Assembly: GCA_964516635.1 (NCBI GenBank)
Contig: CAZEZY010000121.1
Span: forward strand, 1-7,075
From: CAZEZY01 sp964516635
GTDB taxonomy: Bacteria > Pseudomonadota > Gammaproteobacteria > Burkholderiales > Burkholderiaceae_C
DNA length: 7,075 nucleotides
Direction of reading: 5' to 3'
Positions 1 through 5,778 of this stretch are shown here, piece by piece. Both the position numbers and the translations under genes were made by a program. The stretch's first letter is position 1, and each line of letters starts with the position of its first letter. Under the pieces are notes generated by a model that did no database searches, had not been told where the DNA came from, and worked only from the letters and a program-made list of their open reading frames with translations.

Positions 1-700
1 CCTGGGTCAGTATGGCGACTGGATTTTCTGCCTCGTGCGCACCAGCACAGAAGGCAAGCCCCAGACCGGCATCAGCTTCCTGCTGATCGACATGAAGAGC
101 CCCGGCGTGACGGTGCGCCCCATCAAGCTGCTGGACGGCGAGTGCGAGGTCAACGAGGTCTGGTTCGACAACGTGAAGGTGCCCGCCGAGAACCTGATCG
201 GCGAAGAAAACCAGGGCTGGACCTACGCCAAGCACCTGCTGAGCCACGAGCGCACCAACATCGCCGACGTGAACCGCGCCAAGCGCGAACTGGAGCGCCT
301 CAAGCGCATCGCCAAGGCCGAAGGCGTGTGGGACGACCTGCGCTTCCGCGACCAGATCGCCTTGCTGGAGGTGGACATCGTGGCGCTGGAAATGCTGGTC
401 CTGCGCGTGCTGTCGGCCGAAAAGACGGGCAAGCAAAGCCTGGACATTGCCGGCCTGCTGAAAATCCGCGGCAGCGAGATCCAGCAACGTTACACCGAAC
501 TGATGATGCAGGCCGCCGGCCCCTTCAGCCTGCCGTTCATCTTCGAGGCCATGGACGCCGGCTGGCAGGGCGACTTCCCCGGCGGCGTGGTGGCCAACGC
601 GCCGCTGGCGGCCAACTATTTCAACATGCGCAAGACCACCATCTACGGCGGCAGCAACGAGGTGCAGCGCAACATCGTGGCGCAGACCGTGCTGGGCTGA
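1..700 (+). CDS. Acyl-CoA dehydrogenase, large (catalytic) subunit, PimC-like; 5' end missing
   Basis: FAD-dependent enzyme forming the alpha,beta double bond of an acyl-CoA, as in beta-oxidation or dicarboxylic/aromatic acid breakdown. The reading frame is open from base 2 (LGQYGDWIFCLVRTS) to TGA 698-700, so about 232 C-terminal residues of a protein usually near 395 aa are present; the N-terminal helical domain lies outside. Visible are the end of the beta domain (DWIFCLVRT, FLLIDMKSPG, VNEVWFDNVKVP) and the C-terminal helical domain ending YGGSNEVQRNIVAQTVLG. The motif that carries the catalytic Glu in medium-chain enzymes (YEGT) reads YGGS here. A Glu occurs instead in LLSHERTNIA (codon 248-250), the place used by isovaleryl-CoA and long-chain dehydrogenases (E254 in IVD). 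This points to an active subunit with that geometry. The next gene, 11 bases on, is a diverged paralogue, so a heteromer is inferred. PimC-like (pimeloyl-CoA) naming is by resemblance and the true substrate is unknown. Confidence 0.9.
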   Translation, partial: LGQYGDWIFCLVRTSTEGKPQTGISFLLIDMKSPGVTVRPIKLLDGECEVNEVWFDNVKVPAENLIGEENQGWTYAKHLLSHERTNIADVNRAKRELERLKRIAKAEGVWDDLRFRDQIALLEVDIVALEMLVLRVLSAEKTGKQSLDIAGLLKIRGSEIQQRYTELMMQAAGPFSLPFIFEAMDAGWQGDFPGGVVANAPLAANYFNMRKTTIYGGSNEVQRNIVAQTVLG

Positions 701-704
701 GGAG
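700..704 (+). promoter_or_regulatory. Shine-Dalgarno for the small acyl-CoA dehydrogenase subunit
   Basis: AGGAG, 7 bases before ATG 712. Its first base is the last base of the large subunit's TGA stop, so a terminating ribosome sits on the site. This fixes the start at 712 rather than any in-frame codon further upstream and favours coupled, equimolar production of the two subunits. Confidence 0.8.
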
Positions 705-711
705 AACACCC

Positions 712-1827
712 ATGGATTTCGATTTTTCCGACGACCAGGTGCAACTGCGCGACGCCGTGCGCCGCTGGGTGGACAAGGGCTACACCTTCGATCGCCGCAA
801 GGCCATCGTGGCCGCGGGCGGTTTTGACCGCACCGCCTACACCGAACTGGCCGAACTGGGCCTGTGCGGCCTCTACGTGGCCGACGACCACGGCGGCCTG
901 GGCATGGGCCCGGTGGAAGGCATGGTGGTGATGGAGGAACTGGGCCGCGGCATCGTGCTGGAGCCGCTGGCGCAGACGCTGGTGGCTTCGGGTGTGCTGG
1001 GCGGCTACGCCGGCGCCGAGCTGCAGTCCAGCTGGCTGCCGCGCGTGGCTTCGGGCGAAGCGCTGGTGGTGCTGGCCCACCAGGAACGCGGCCTGCGTCA
1101 CACCCTGGGCGCGGTCCACACGCACGCCACGGCCCAGGGCGCGGGTTGGGTGCTGAGCGGCCGCAAGAGCGTGGTACCGGCCGGCGACCAGGCCGATGCC
1201 TGGCTGGTCCCCGCCCAGACCGACCAGGGCCTGGCGCTGTTCCTGGTCGCCAGGGACGCCTCAGGGACCCAGGTCAGCGGCTACCTGACGCAGGACGGCA
1301 GTCGTGCGGCCGAGGTGGGTTTCAACGACTCCCCCGCCCAACTCGTGACCCGTGATGGTCAGACCGCACTGGAACACGCCGCCGACATCGGCACCGCCGC
1401 CAGTTCCGCCTACGCCATCGGCGTGATGGACCAGACCCTGGCCGTGACCGCCGACTACCTGAACACCCGCAAGCAGTTTGGTGTGCCGATCGCCAGCTTC
1501 CAGGCCCTGCGCCACCGCATGGCCGACATGAAGATGCAGCTGGAACTGGCGCGCAGCATGAGCTACTACGCCAGCCTCAAGCTCAACACGCCCACGGTGG
1601 AGCGGCGCCAGGCCATCGCGCGCGCCAAGGTGCAACTGGGCCAGAGCCTGCGCTTCGTGGGCCAGCAGGCGGTGCAGCTGCACGGCGGCATCGGGGTGAC
1701 CGACGAGTACATCGTCAGCCACCACTTCAAGACGTTGACCCAGCTGGAGATGATGTGGGGGGACACCCTGCACCACCTGGGCGAGGTGTCGGCCCGCATG
1801 CAGGACACGGCGGGCGTGTTTGCCTGA
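712..1827 (+). CDS. Acyl-CoA dehydrogenase, small subunit, PimD-like; probably non-catalytic partner
   Basis: 371-aa acyl-CoA dehydrogenase-fold protein. The ATG at 712 is chosen because AGGAG (700-704) lies 7 bases upstream and the product opens MDFDFSDDQ, the normal start of the family; the same frame runs open much further upstream but only as a shadow of the previous gene. Domains: N-terminal helices (about 1-115, with ELAELGLCGLYVADDHGGLG), beta domain (about 117-215), C-terminal helices (about 220-371, with NTRKQFGVPIASFQALRHRMADM at 251-273 and QLHGGIGVTDEY at 322-333). Both family positions for the catalytic Glu lack one: the YEGT motif is absent (the region reads LEMMWGDTLHH), and the position matching T255-R256 of medium-chain enzyme is G227-T228. 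The conserved RKQFG needed for FAD contact and dimer packing remains. I infer a structural partner of the upstream large subunit, as in the alpha2beta2 FadE pairs of mycobacteria. Its Shine-Dalgarno overlaps the upstream stop, so translational coupling is likely. Confidence 0.9.
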   Translation: MDFDFSDDQVQLRDAVRRWVDKGYTFDRRKAIVAAGGFDRTAYTELAELGLCGLYVADDHGGLGMGPVEGMVVMEELGRGIVLEPLAQTLVASGVLGGYAGAELQSSWLPRVASGEALVVLAHQERGLRHTLGAVHTHATAQGAGWVLSGRKSVVPAGDQADAWLVPAQTDQGLALFLVARDASGTQVSGYLTQDGSRAAEVGFNDSPAQLVTRDGQTALEHAADIGTAASSAYAIGVMDQTLAVTADYLNTRKQFGVPIASFQALRHRMADMKMQLELARSMSYYASLKLNTPTVERRQAIARAKVQLGQSLRFVGQQAVQLHGGIGVTDEYIVSHHFKTLTQLEMMWGDTLHHLGEVSARMQDTAGVFA

Positions 1828-1841
1828 ACCTCCCCCCGCTG

Positions 1842-3986
1842 TCAACCCAGCCAGCCCTGGTGCCAGATCCAGACCACACCGGCCATCAGCAAGGCCAGCA
1901 GGATCAGCCAGGGCAGCGGACTGGATTGGTCGGCATAGGGGTCTTGAAAAGACCGTTGCGAACCGGCCGGTAATTTGGCCACCCCGGTGAGTGACGCCCC
2001 AAACGGGATGTTGATCCGCGCCCGGATGTTGACAGCCCAGCCATTGGCATCCAGCAACGGACCCAGGTTGCGCCGGCGCAACTTCAGCCATGCCAGCAGC
2101 ATCGCAGGACCGGACATCAGCAGCATGATGCCCAGCACCACCAAGGGCATCTGCCAGGCAGGCAAACCCAGGAAGCCGGTCACCACCGCTGCCAGGGCCG
2201 TTCCCAGCGCGCCGAGCGCCAGACCGATGGCCGCAAAAATACCGGCAAACTTGGCGATATCGAACGCCTGCTGCTTCGGTGTGTCGGCTGGGGCCTGGGT
2301 TTTGGCACTGGCCTGAGCCAGCCGCTCCGCCGACTTCGCCTCAATGTCCTTGTCACGAGCGGCTGCAAACTTCCGAATCTGCTCCCCGATCATCCGAGCG
2401 ATGCGTTTGTAAGGCGTCCAGAAAGCCTGCCGGACGCTGATCGGCGCCTCCACCACCTTCACGACACTGGCGTTCCAGTCTCGACCTGCCCGGTCGTAGA
2501 AGACACCATTGCGGCCTGGCACCATCATCTCGTCTGCATCCCCAGCTGTCACGGCTGCCACGATGGTGATCGGGGCCTCCCCCTGTCGCAGACACTGGCA
2601 GTAAACCAGGTAAGTGCCGGACAACGGTGCGAGCGTGGCGTGACGTCCCATGTCATGCACACGGAGGCAGAGATCGCAACTGCGCTGATCGAGGTACAGC
2701 GTGCCCGCCTGGAACACGGCTCTCGCCTCACCGCCATAAAAATCACTCAGATTGACAAAATTCCGCAGCAAGGTCACCAGATCTCGTCGCAGTCGGAGCA
2801 GTTTTTCCAGCGCATCGACCGCTGACGCATCGGTATCGGATTGGGCATCCTGCTCAATCAGCGACCGCAAGGCACCCAGGGTGCTCGGTGACAGGAAGGC
2901 CTCCAGCTGTTCTGCGGGCAAATCGGCCACCGCATGTGAAGGCTTGTCAGCCAGCCAGGTCCGATAGGCGGTCAGTTTCTGACTCAGGAGCTGCCACTGT
3001 GCCAGGCTCAGATGGGAGGTCTCGCCCAACACCGGAATGACCACCTGCTCACGCAACCGTTCCAGGGCGGACTGCCATGCGGGGTTCACCCCCTCCTGCA
3101 AAGGCAGGCGGGCGTCATCGGCCACTTTGGCCAGGGGCAACGCCGCCAGTTCCTGACGCGCGTCACTCAGGGTCAAGGTCGAGAGCTCCGCGTAGTGGGC
3201 GTCAAGTGGGTTGAGTGACGCCACCGCACGGCCATCAAACGCCACCAGACGGCAGCGCGTGAAATAGTCGTCCACCTTGGCCTCAACGGCCTCGAATGTC
3301 GCCAGGGCCGTGGCGGTGGCATCGCCAAACGCCATGATCTGCGCGGCGCCTTCGCATGCCCTGGACTGCCATTGCCGTGCCGCTTCGGCGGCTGAAACAA
3401 ACGCATTCAAGGAATCAGCCGTCACGCCTGGCTGACCACTGCGGTCCATCACTGGCCCCACGGAAGCGATCACCTGTTCCACCAGCGCCCGGACCGTTTC
3501 GTCAGCGCAGAGCGCCGCCGGCACCACGCCATCGCCGTTGAAGCGCTCAGGGGGAAAGAGCCTGACGGGATCGGCCAGATCGGCCATGGACAAGCTCTGC
3601 GCACCGTCACGCCCGACGCGCGCCAGAACATCCCGAGCGGCGGCAAGTAGCTCCCTGCCCATCTCGGACCGATCATCGATCGCGGACACATCCAGCGCAT
3701 CCCCTGGCTGGAACACGACACCGGGATCTCGCAGCACCTCGCAGACCCATCTCACCGCCGCCCTGAGTTCGGCGACCCGGATGCGACCGTCACCATCGCC
3801 ATCGATCAGCTGCAAGGTTTTCTCGTCAAACTCGAGACCAGCGGTCGGACAGGCCAGCACAGCCCACAGCTTCTGATCCAGTTCACCCAGGTGTCTCAGG
3901 TCATCTGCCGATTCGATCCTGACCTGGTCAAATCCGCCCGAACGAAAGAAACGCCAGCGATGTGGGGTTGAAGACGTGGTGGTCAA
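1842..3986 (-). CDS. EF-hand domain membrane protein of unknown function
   Basis: 714-aa protein whose function I do not recognise. The start is a TTG at 3986, supported by AGGAG at 3997-3993 six bases upstream; the nearby ATG at 4011 is out of frame. Residues 62-73 form a textbook EF-hand calcium loop: D62, D64, D66, G67, I69, E73. A second, degenerate loop is suggested by FNGDGVV (149-155). A long, mostly helical soluble part follows (about 160-415). Next comes a domain with two cysteine pairs, C437-x2-C440 and C463-x-C465, which could bind metal. A charged, Ala/Gln-rich linker (about 540-575) leads to three likely membrane segments, about 580-607, 612-634 and 692-708, with LKLRRRN (635-640) after the second. 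No signal peptide is seen, so the large N-terminal part is probably cytoplasmic. It is probably co-transcribed with the HNH gene, 64 bases upstream. Its codon use looks less biased than that of the acyl-CoA dehydrogenase genes. Calcium binding is inferred from the motif, not shown. Confidence 0.85.
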   Translation of the reverse strand: MTTTSSTPHRWRFFRSGGFDQVRIESADDLRHLGELDQKLWAVLACPTAGLEFDEKTLQLIDGDGDGRIRVAELRAAVRWVCEVLRDPGVVFQPGDALDVSAIDDRSEMGRELLAAARDVLARVGRDGAQSLSMADLADPVRLFPPERFNGDGVVPAALCADETVRALVEQVIASVGPVMDRSGQPGVTADSLNAFVSAAEAARQWQSRACEGAAQIMAFGDATATALATFEAVEAKVDDYFTRCRLVAFDGRAVASLNPLDAHYAELSTLTLSDARQELAALPLAKVADDARLPLQEGVNPAWQSALERLREQVVIPVLGETSHLSLAQWQLLSQKLTAYRTWLADKPSHAVADLPAEQLEAFLSPSTLGALRSLIEQDAQSDTDASAVDALEKLLRLRRDLVTLLRNFVNLSDFYGGEARAVFQAGTLYLDQRSCDLCLRVHDMGRHATLAPLSGTYLVYCQCLRQGEAPITIVAAVTAGDADEMMVPGRNGVFYDRAGRDWNASVVKVVEAPISVRQAFWTPYKRIARMIGEQIRKFAAARDKDIEAKSAERLAQASAKTQAPADTPKQQAFDIAKFAGIFAAIGLALGALGTALAAVVTGFLGLPAWQMPLVVLGIMLLMSGPAMLLAWLKLRRRNLGPLLDANGWAVNIRARINIPFGASLTGVAKLPAGSQRSFQDPYADQSSPLPWLILLALLMAGVVWIWHQGWLG

Positions 3987-3992
3987 GAAAAT

Positions 3993-3997
3993 CTCCT
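3993..3997 (-). promoter_or_regulatory. Shine-Dalgarno deciding the TTG start of the EF-hand gene
   Basis: Reads AGGAG on the minus strand, six bases before TTG 3986-3984. No ATG or GTG in the same frame has comparable support, so this site decides the start. The whole motif lies in the 3' arm of the inverted repeat described separately. Confidence 0.75.
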
Positions 3998-4046
3998 GTG
4001 TGTCCTGCCATTTTCAATCGTAGCAGCATGACAAGGCACACAGGAA
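3993..4046 (-). promoter_or_regulatory. Inverted repeat that would sequester the EF-hand gene's ribosome-binding site
   Basis: In the transcript, TCCTGTGTG (4045-4037) is perfectly complementary to CACACAGGA (4002-3994). A T-G wobble adds a tenth pair (4046/3993), and two G-C pairs can follow past a bulged A. The loop is 34 bases. The 3' arm contains the complete AGGAG Shine-Dalgarno of the EF-hand gene. The 5' arm begins four bases after the HNH stop codon (4053-4051), so a ribosome finishing HNH would cover it and free the site. This is the layout expected for translational coupling. There is no T-tract right after the stem and the loop is large, so an intrinsic terminator is unlikely. Pairing was read by eye; no folding energy was computed. 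Confidence 0.5.
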
Positions 4047-4050
4047 GCCT

Positions 4051-4608
4051 TCAGGCGTGCAGACGGGAGGACCTGGGCAGATGGGCCATGAGGAATTCCA
4101 TCTGGTCGGCCAGAATCCGTCGGTTCCGCAGGATGAAGTCCTCCCACAGGCTTGGAATGTACGGGGCATACAGCAAGGGCATGTGCGCCTGCTCGGGCGT
4201 CCGGTTGCCCTTGCGGTGGTTGCACGAACGGCAGGCCGTGACCAGGTTCATCCAGTGATCGCGACCTTTCTGGGCCAGAGGGACGATGTGCTCCCGCGTC
4301 AGTTCGTCTTCGTGAAAATGACCGCCACAGTAGGCGCAGAGATTGCGGTCACGCGCAAACAGCTTGGCATTGCTGAGCGACGGTTTCAGCTCGAAAGGGT
4401 TGATGCTGGGCACGCCCTTGGTCCCGATGATGGAGTTGACCTCAATCACCGACTGAATGCCCGTGACCGCGTTGTGGCCGCCTCTGAACACGGCCACCTG
4501 CTGCCCCATTTCCCAGCGGACTTCGTCGGCCGCGTAGTGCAGCACGGCCTCTTCCAGGCTGATCCAGGACTGGGGCAGGCCCTGTGCCGACAACTTCAAC
4601 ACCTTCAA
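4051..4608 (-). CDS. HNH endonuclease family protein
   Basis: 185-aa protein with a zinc-ribbon HNH nuclease domain. C91-x2-C94 and C126-x2-C129 are the likely structural zinc ligands. The beta-beta-alpha metal core is E106-H107 (TREHIVPLAQKG), N121 (MNLVTACRSC) and H131 (CNHRKGNRTPEQA), so all catalytic positions are intact. The N-terminal 85 residues (KVLKLSAQGLPQSWISLEEA, GTKGVPSINPFEL) form a conserved-looking extension, and the tail (MPLLYAPYIPSLWEDFILRNRRILADQMEFL) is helical. The start is TTG 4608, supported by GGAGG at 4619-4615 six bases upstream and by an in-frame stop shortly before; the first internal Met is only at residue 34. No methyltransferase, toxin/antitoxin or phage gene adjoins it, and its natural substrate is unknown. 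This subfamily occurs as a lone chromosomal gene in many bacteria, so a repair or other housekeeping role is possible but unproven. It is transcribed divergently from ribF and lies upstream of the EF-hand gene. Confidence 0.88.
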   Translation of the reverse strand: MKVLKLSAQGLPQSWISLEEAVLHYAADEVRWEMGQQVAVFRGGHNAVTGIQSVIEVNSIIGTKGVPSINPFELKPSLSNAKLFARDRNLCAYCGGHFHEDELTREHIVPLAQKGRDHWMNLVTACRSCNHRKGNRTPEQAHMPLLYAPYIPSLWEDFILRNRRILADQMEFLMAHLPRSSRLHA

Positions 4609-4614
4609 GATCGA

Positions 4615-4619
4615 CCTCC
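4615..4619 (-). promoter_or_regulatory. Shine-Dalgarno deciding the TTG start of the HNH gene
   Basis: GGAGG on the minus strand, six bases before TTG 4608-4606. The GTG two codons later would be 12 bases away, too far for good spacing, so TTG is preferred. Confidence 0.75.
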
Positions 4620-4648
4620 GTGCGTTGAACTTGTGTCAATATAGCGCG

Positions 4649-4663
4649 CTTTGGTTACCAAAG
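4649..4663. repeat. Perfect 15-base palindrome upstream of ribF
   Basis: CTTTGGT-T-ACCAAAG: seven-base arms with a single central base and no mismatch. It ends eight bases before the ribF ATG (4672) and lies 40 bases upstream of the HNH TTG. Its place in a promoter region and its dyad symmetry suit an operator for a dimeric regulator. As RNA it could form a six-pair stem with a TTA loop just where the ribF ribosome-binding site should be. I do not recognise a known regulator consensus. Confidence 0.45.
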
Positions 4664-4671
4664 ACCACCGC

Positions 4672-5724
4672 ATGAGAATCACCCAAGGTCTGAACAACCT
4701 GTTGCGCCAGGCCCGGCCTGCTCGGGCCGGCTGCGCGCTGACCATTGGCAATTTCGACGGCGTCCACCGCGGCCATCAGGCCATGCTCGCCCTGCTGAAC
4801 AACGAAGCCCGTCATCGGGGCGTGCCCAGTTGCGCCCTCACCTTCGAACCCCACCCTCGCGACTATTTTGCGGCCACTTTTCACAAACCCGAACTGGCAC
4901 CCGCCCGCATCGCCACCCTGCGCGACAAACTGCATGAACTTCGCGCCTGCGGCATTGACCAGTGTGTGATCCTGCCCTTTGACAAAGCCCTGGCCAGCCT
5001 GCCTGCCCAGGCCTTCATGGATGAGGTGCTGGTGCGGGCGCTGGGCGTGAAATACGTGCTGGTCGGTGATGATTTCCGCTTCGGTGCCCAGCGACAGGGT
5101 GACTATGCCACCCTTGACGCGGCTGGGGCCAGGCTGGGCTTTGACGTGGCACGCATGATGAGCTATGAGGTGCATGGCCTGCGTGTGTCCAGTTCGGCCG
5201 TTCGCGAAGCCCTGTCAGAAGGCCGCATGAACGACGTGACAGCCCTGCTGGGGCGGCCTTACAGCATCAGCGGGCATGTGGTGCATGGGCGCAAGCTGGG
5301 TCGAGAACTGGGTGCCAGTGCCCAGGGTGCAGGCGACGGGTTCCGAACGCTCAACCTGCGCTTCCGTCACTGGAAGCCGGCGGCCAGCGGCATTTTTGTG
5401 GTGCAGGTGCATGGGCTGGACCCTGACCCTGCCGCCCCCCCCTTGCCAGGGGTGGCCAATCTGGGCGTGCGCCCCTCACTGGATCCGAACGACGTCAACG
5501 GGGGGCGTGTGCTCCTCGAAACCCACTGCCTGGCATGGCCCGAGCGTATCCGGCAGGCCCTGCAGCATGCGCCAACGCCAGGGGAGGCCTACGGTAAAAT
5601 CATCCGGGTGGAGTTGCTGCACAAACTGCACGACGAACGCCGGTACGACAGCCTCGACGACCTGACCCGGGGAATCGAAATGGACTGCACCGATGCCCGA
5701 GCCTGGTTTGCCCATCGTCTCTGA
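4672..5724 (+). CDS. ribF: Bifunctional riboflavin kinase / FAD synthetase (FMN adenylyltransferase)
   Basis: Cytoplasmic enzyme phosphorylating riboflavin to FMN, then adenylylating FMN to FAD. 350 aa from ATG 4672; a TTG at 4651 is in frame but has no better signal. N-terminal adenylyltransferase domain: IGNFDGVHRGH (25-35), LTFEPHP (56-62), VLVGDDFRFGAQRQGDY (129-145) and VSSSAVREAL (172-181). C-terminal kinase domain: GHVVHGRKLGRELG (201-214), then T226 and N228 of the PTAN-type Mg-ATP motif, GVANLGVRPSLDP (260-272), the likely catalytic base E283 in LLETH, and AYGKIIRVELLHKLHDE (306-322). Two oddities: the PTAN motif reads RTLN, and nine residues (about 215-223, ASAQGAGDG) separate GRELG from FRTLN where most RibF proteins continue directly. 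Either may be a lineage trait. No clear Shine-Dalgarno precedes the ATG. ileS begins 54 bases downstream, the usual operon order. Confidence 0.96.
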   Translation: MRITQGLNNLLRQARPARAGCALTIGNFDGVHRGHQAMLALLNNEARHRGVPSCALTFEPHPRDYFAATFHKPELAPARIATLRDKLHELRACGIDQCVILPFDKALASLPAQAFMDEVLVRALGVKYVLVGDDFRFGAQRQGDYATLDAAGARLGFDVARMMSYEVHGLRVSSSAVREALSEGRMNDVTALLGRPYSISGHVVHGRKLGRELGASAQGAGDGFRTLNLRFRHWKPAASGIFVVQVHGLDPDPAAPPLPGVANLGVRPSLDPNDVNGGRVLLETHCLAWPERIRQALQHAPTPGEAYGKIIRVELLHKLHDERRYDSLDDLTRGIEMDCTDARAWFAHRL

Positions 5725-5778
5725 CCCCTATTGCCGCTGCGCCCAGGCGCGAGGCCCGTCGAATCACAACCTGTTCCC

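Larger units (their letters stand above)
4609..4671. promoter_or_regulatory. Divergent control region between the HNH gene and ribF
   Basis: These 63 bases separate the two divergent start codons and must hold elements for both genes unless the promoters lie inside coding sequence. The only AT-rich patch in this GC-rich stretch is around 4637-4643. On the minus strand it reads TATATT (4643-4638), a fair -10 that would give HNH a short leader of roughly 20-25 bases. On the plus strand TATAGC (4640-4645) could serve ribF. Neither has a convincing -35 at the right distance. TTGACA on the minus strand (4639-4634) is a perfect -35 hexamer, but its -10 would fall on the HNH ribosome-binding site. 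Promoter assignment is therefore tentative. Confidence 0.35.

Noticed and set aside
142..711. Open frame extending the small acyl-CoA dehydrogenase subunit about 190 codons upstream
   Set aside because: It overlaps the large subunit in another frame and encodes an Arg/Gly-rich composition typical of GC-rich shadow frames. The ATG at 712 has a good Shine-Dalgarno and the family's normal N-terminus.
1261..2091. Minus-strand open frame covering the end of the small subunit gene and the end of the EF-hand gene
   Set aside because: It crosses two well-supported genes in a different frame, has low-complexity composition and no family features.
3928..4011. Minus-strand mini-ORF of 27 codons from ATG 4011, overlapping the EF-hand gene start out of frame
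   Set aside because: No Shine-Dalgarno stands before the ATG, and the AGGAG inside it is correctly spaced for the TTG at 3986. A leader peptide cannot be excluded but has no support.
4634..4639. Perfect -35 hexamer TTGACA on the minus strand upstream of HNH
   Set aside because: A -10 at 16-18 bases would fall on the HNH Shine-Dalgarno and start, where no TATAAT-like sequence exists.
4609..4671. FMN riboswitch upstream of ribF
   Set aside because: The leader is at most about 60 bases and lacks the conserved multi-stem FMN aptamer, which would need well over 100 bases.
5435..5442. Run of eight C in ribF, possible slippage or phase-variation site
   Set aside because: The frame is intact on both sides with conserved kinase motifs downstream. 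It encodes a Pro-rich loop, and one C-run in GC-rich DNA of an essential gene is not good evidence for phase variation.
5739..5750. GCGCC-CA-GGCGC inverted repeat in the ribF-ileS gap
   Set aside because: The stem is short, has only two central bases and no following T-tract. It lies inside a usual operon, and such short GC palindromes are common by chance in GC-rich DNA.
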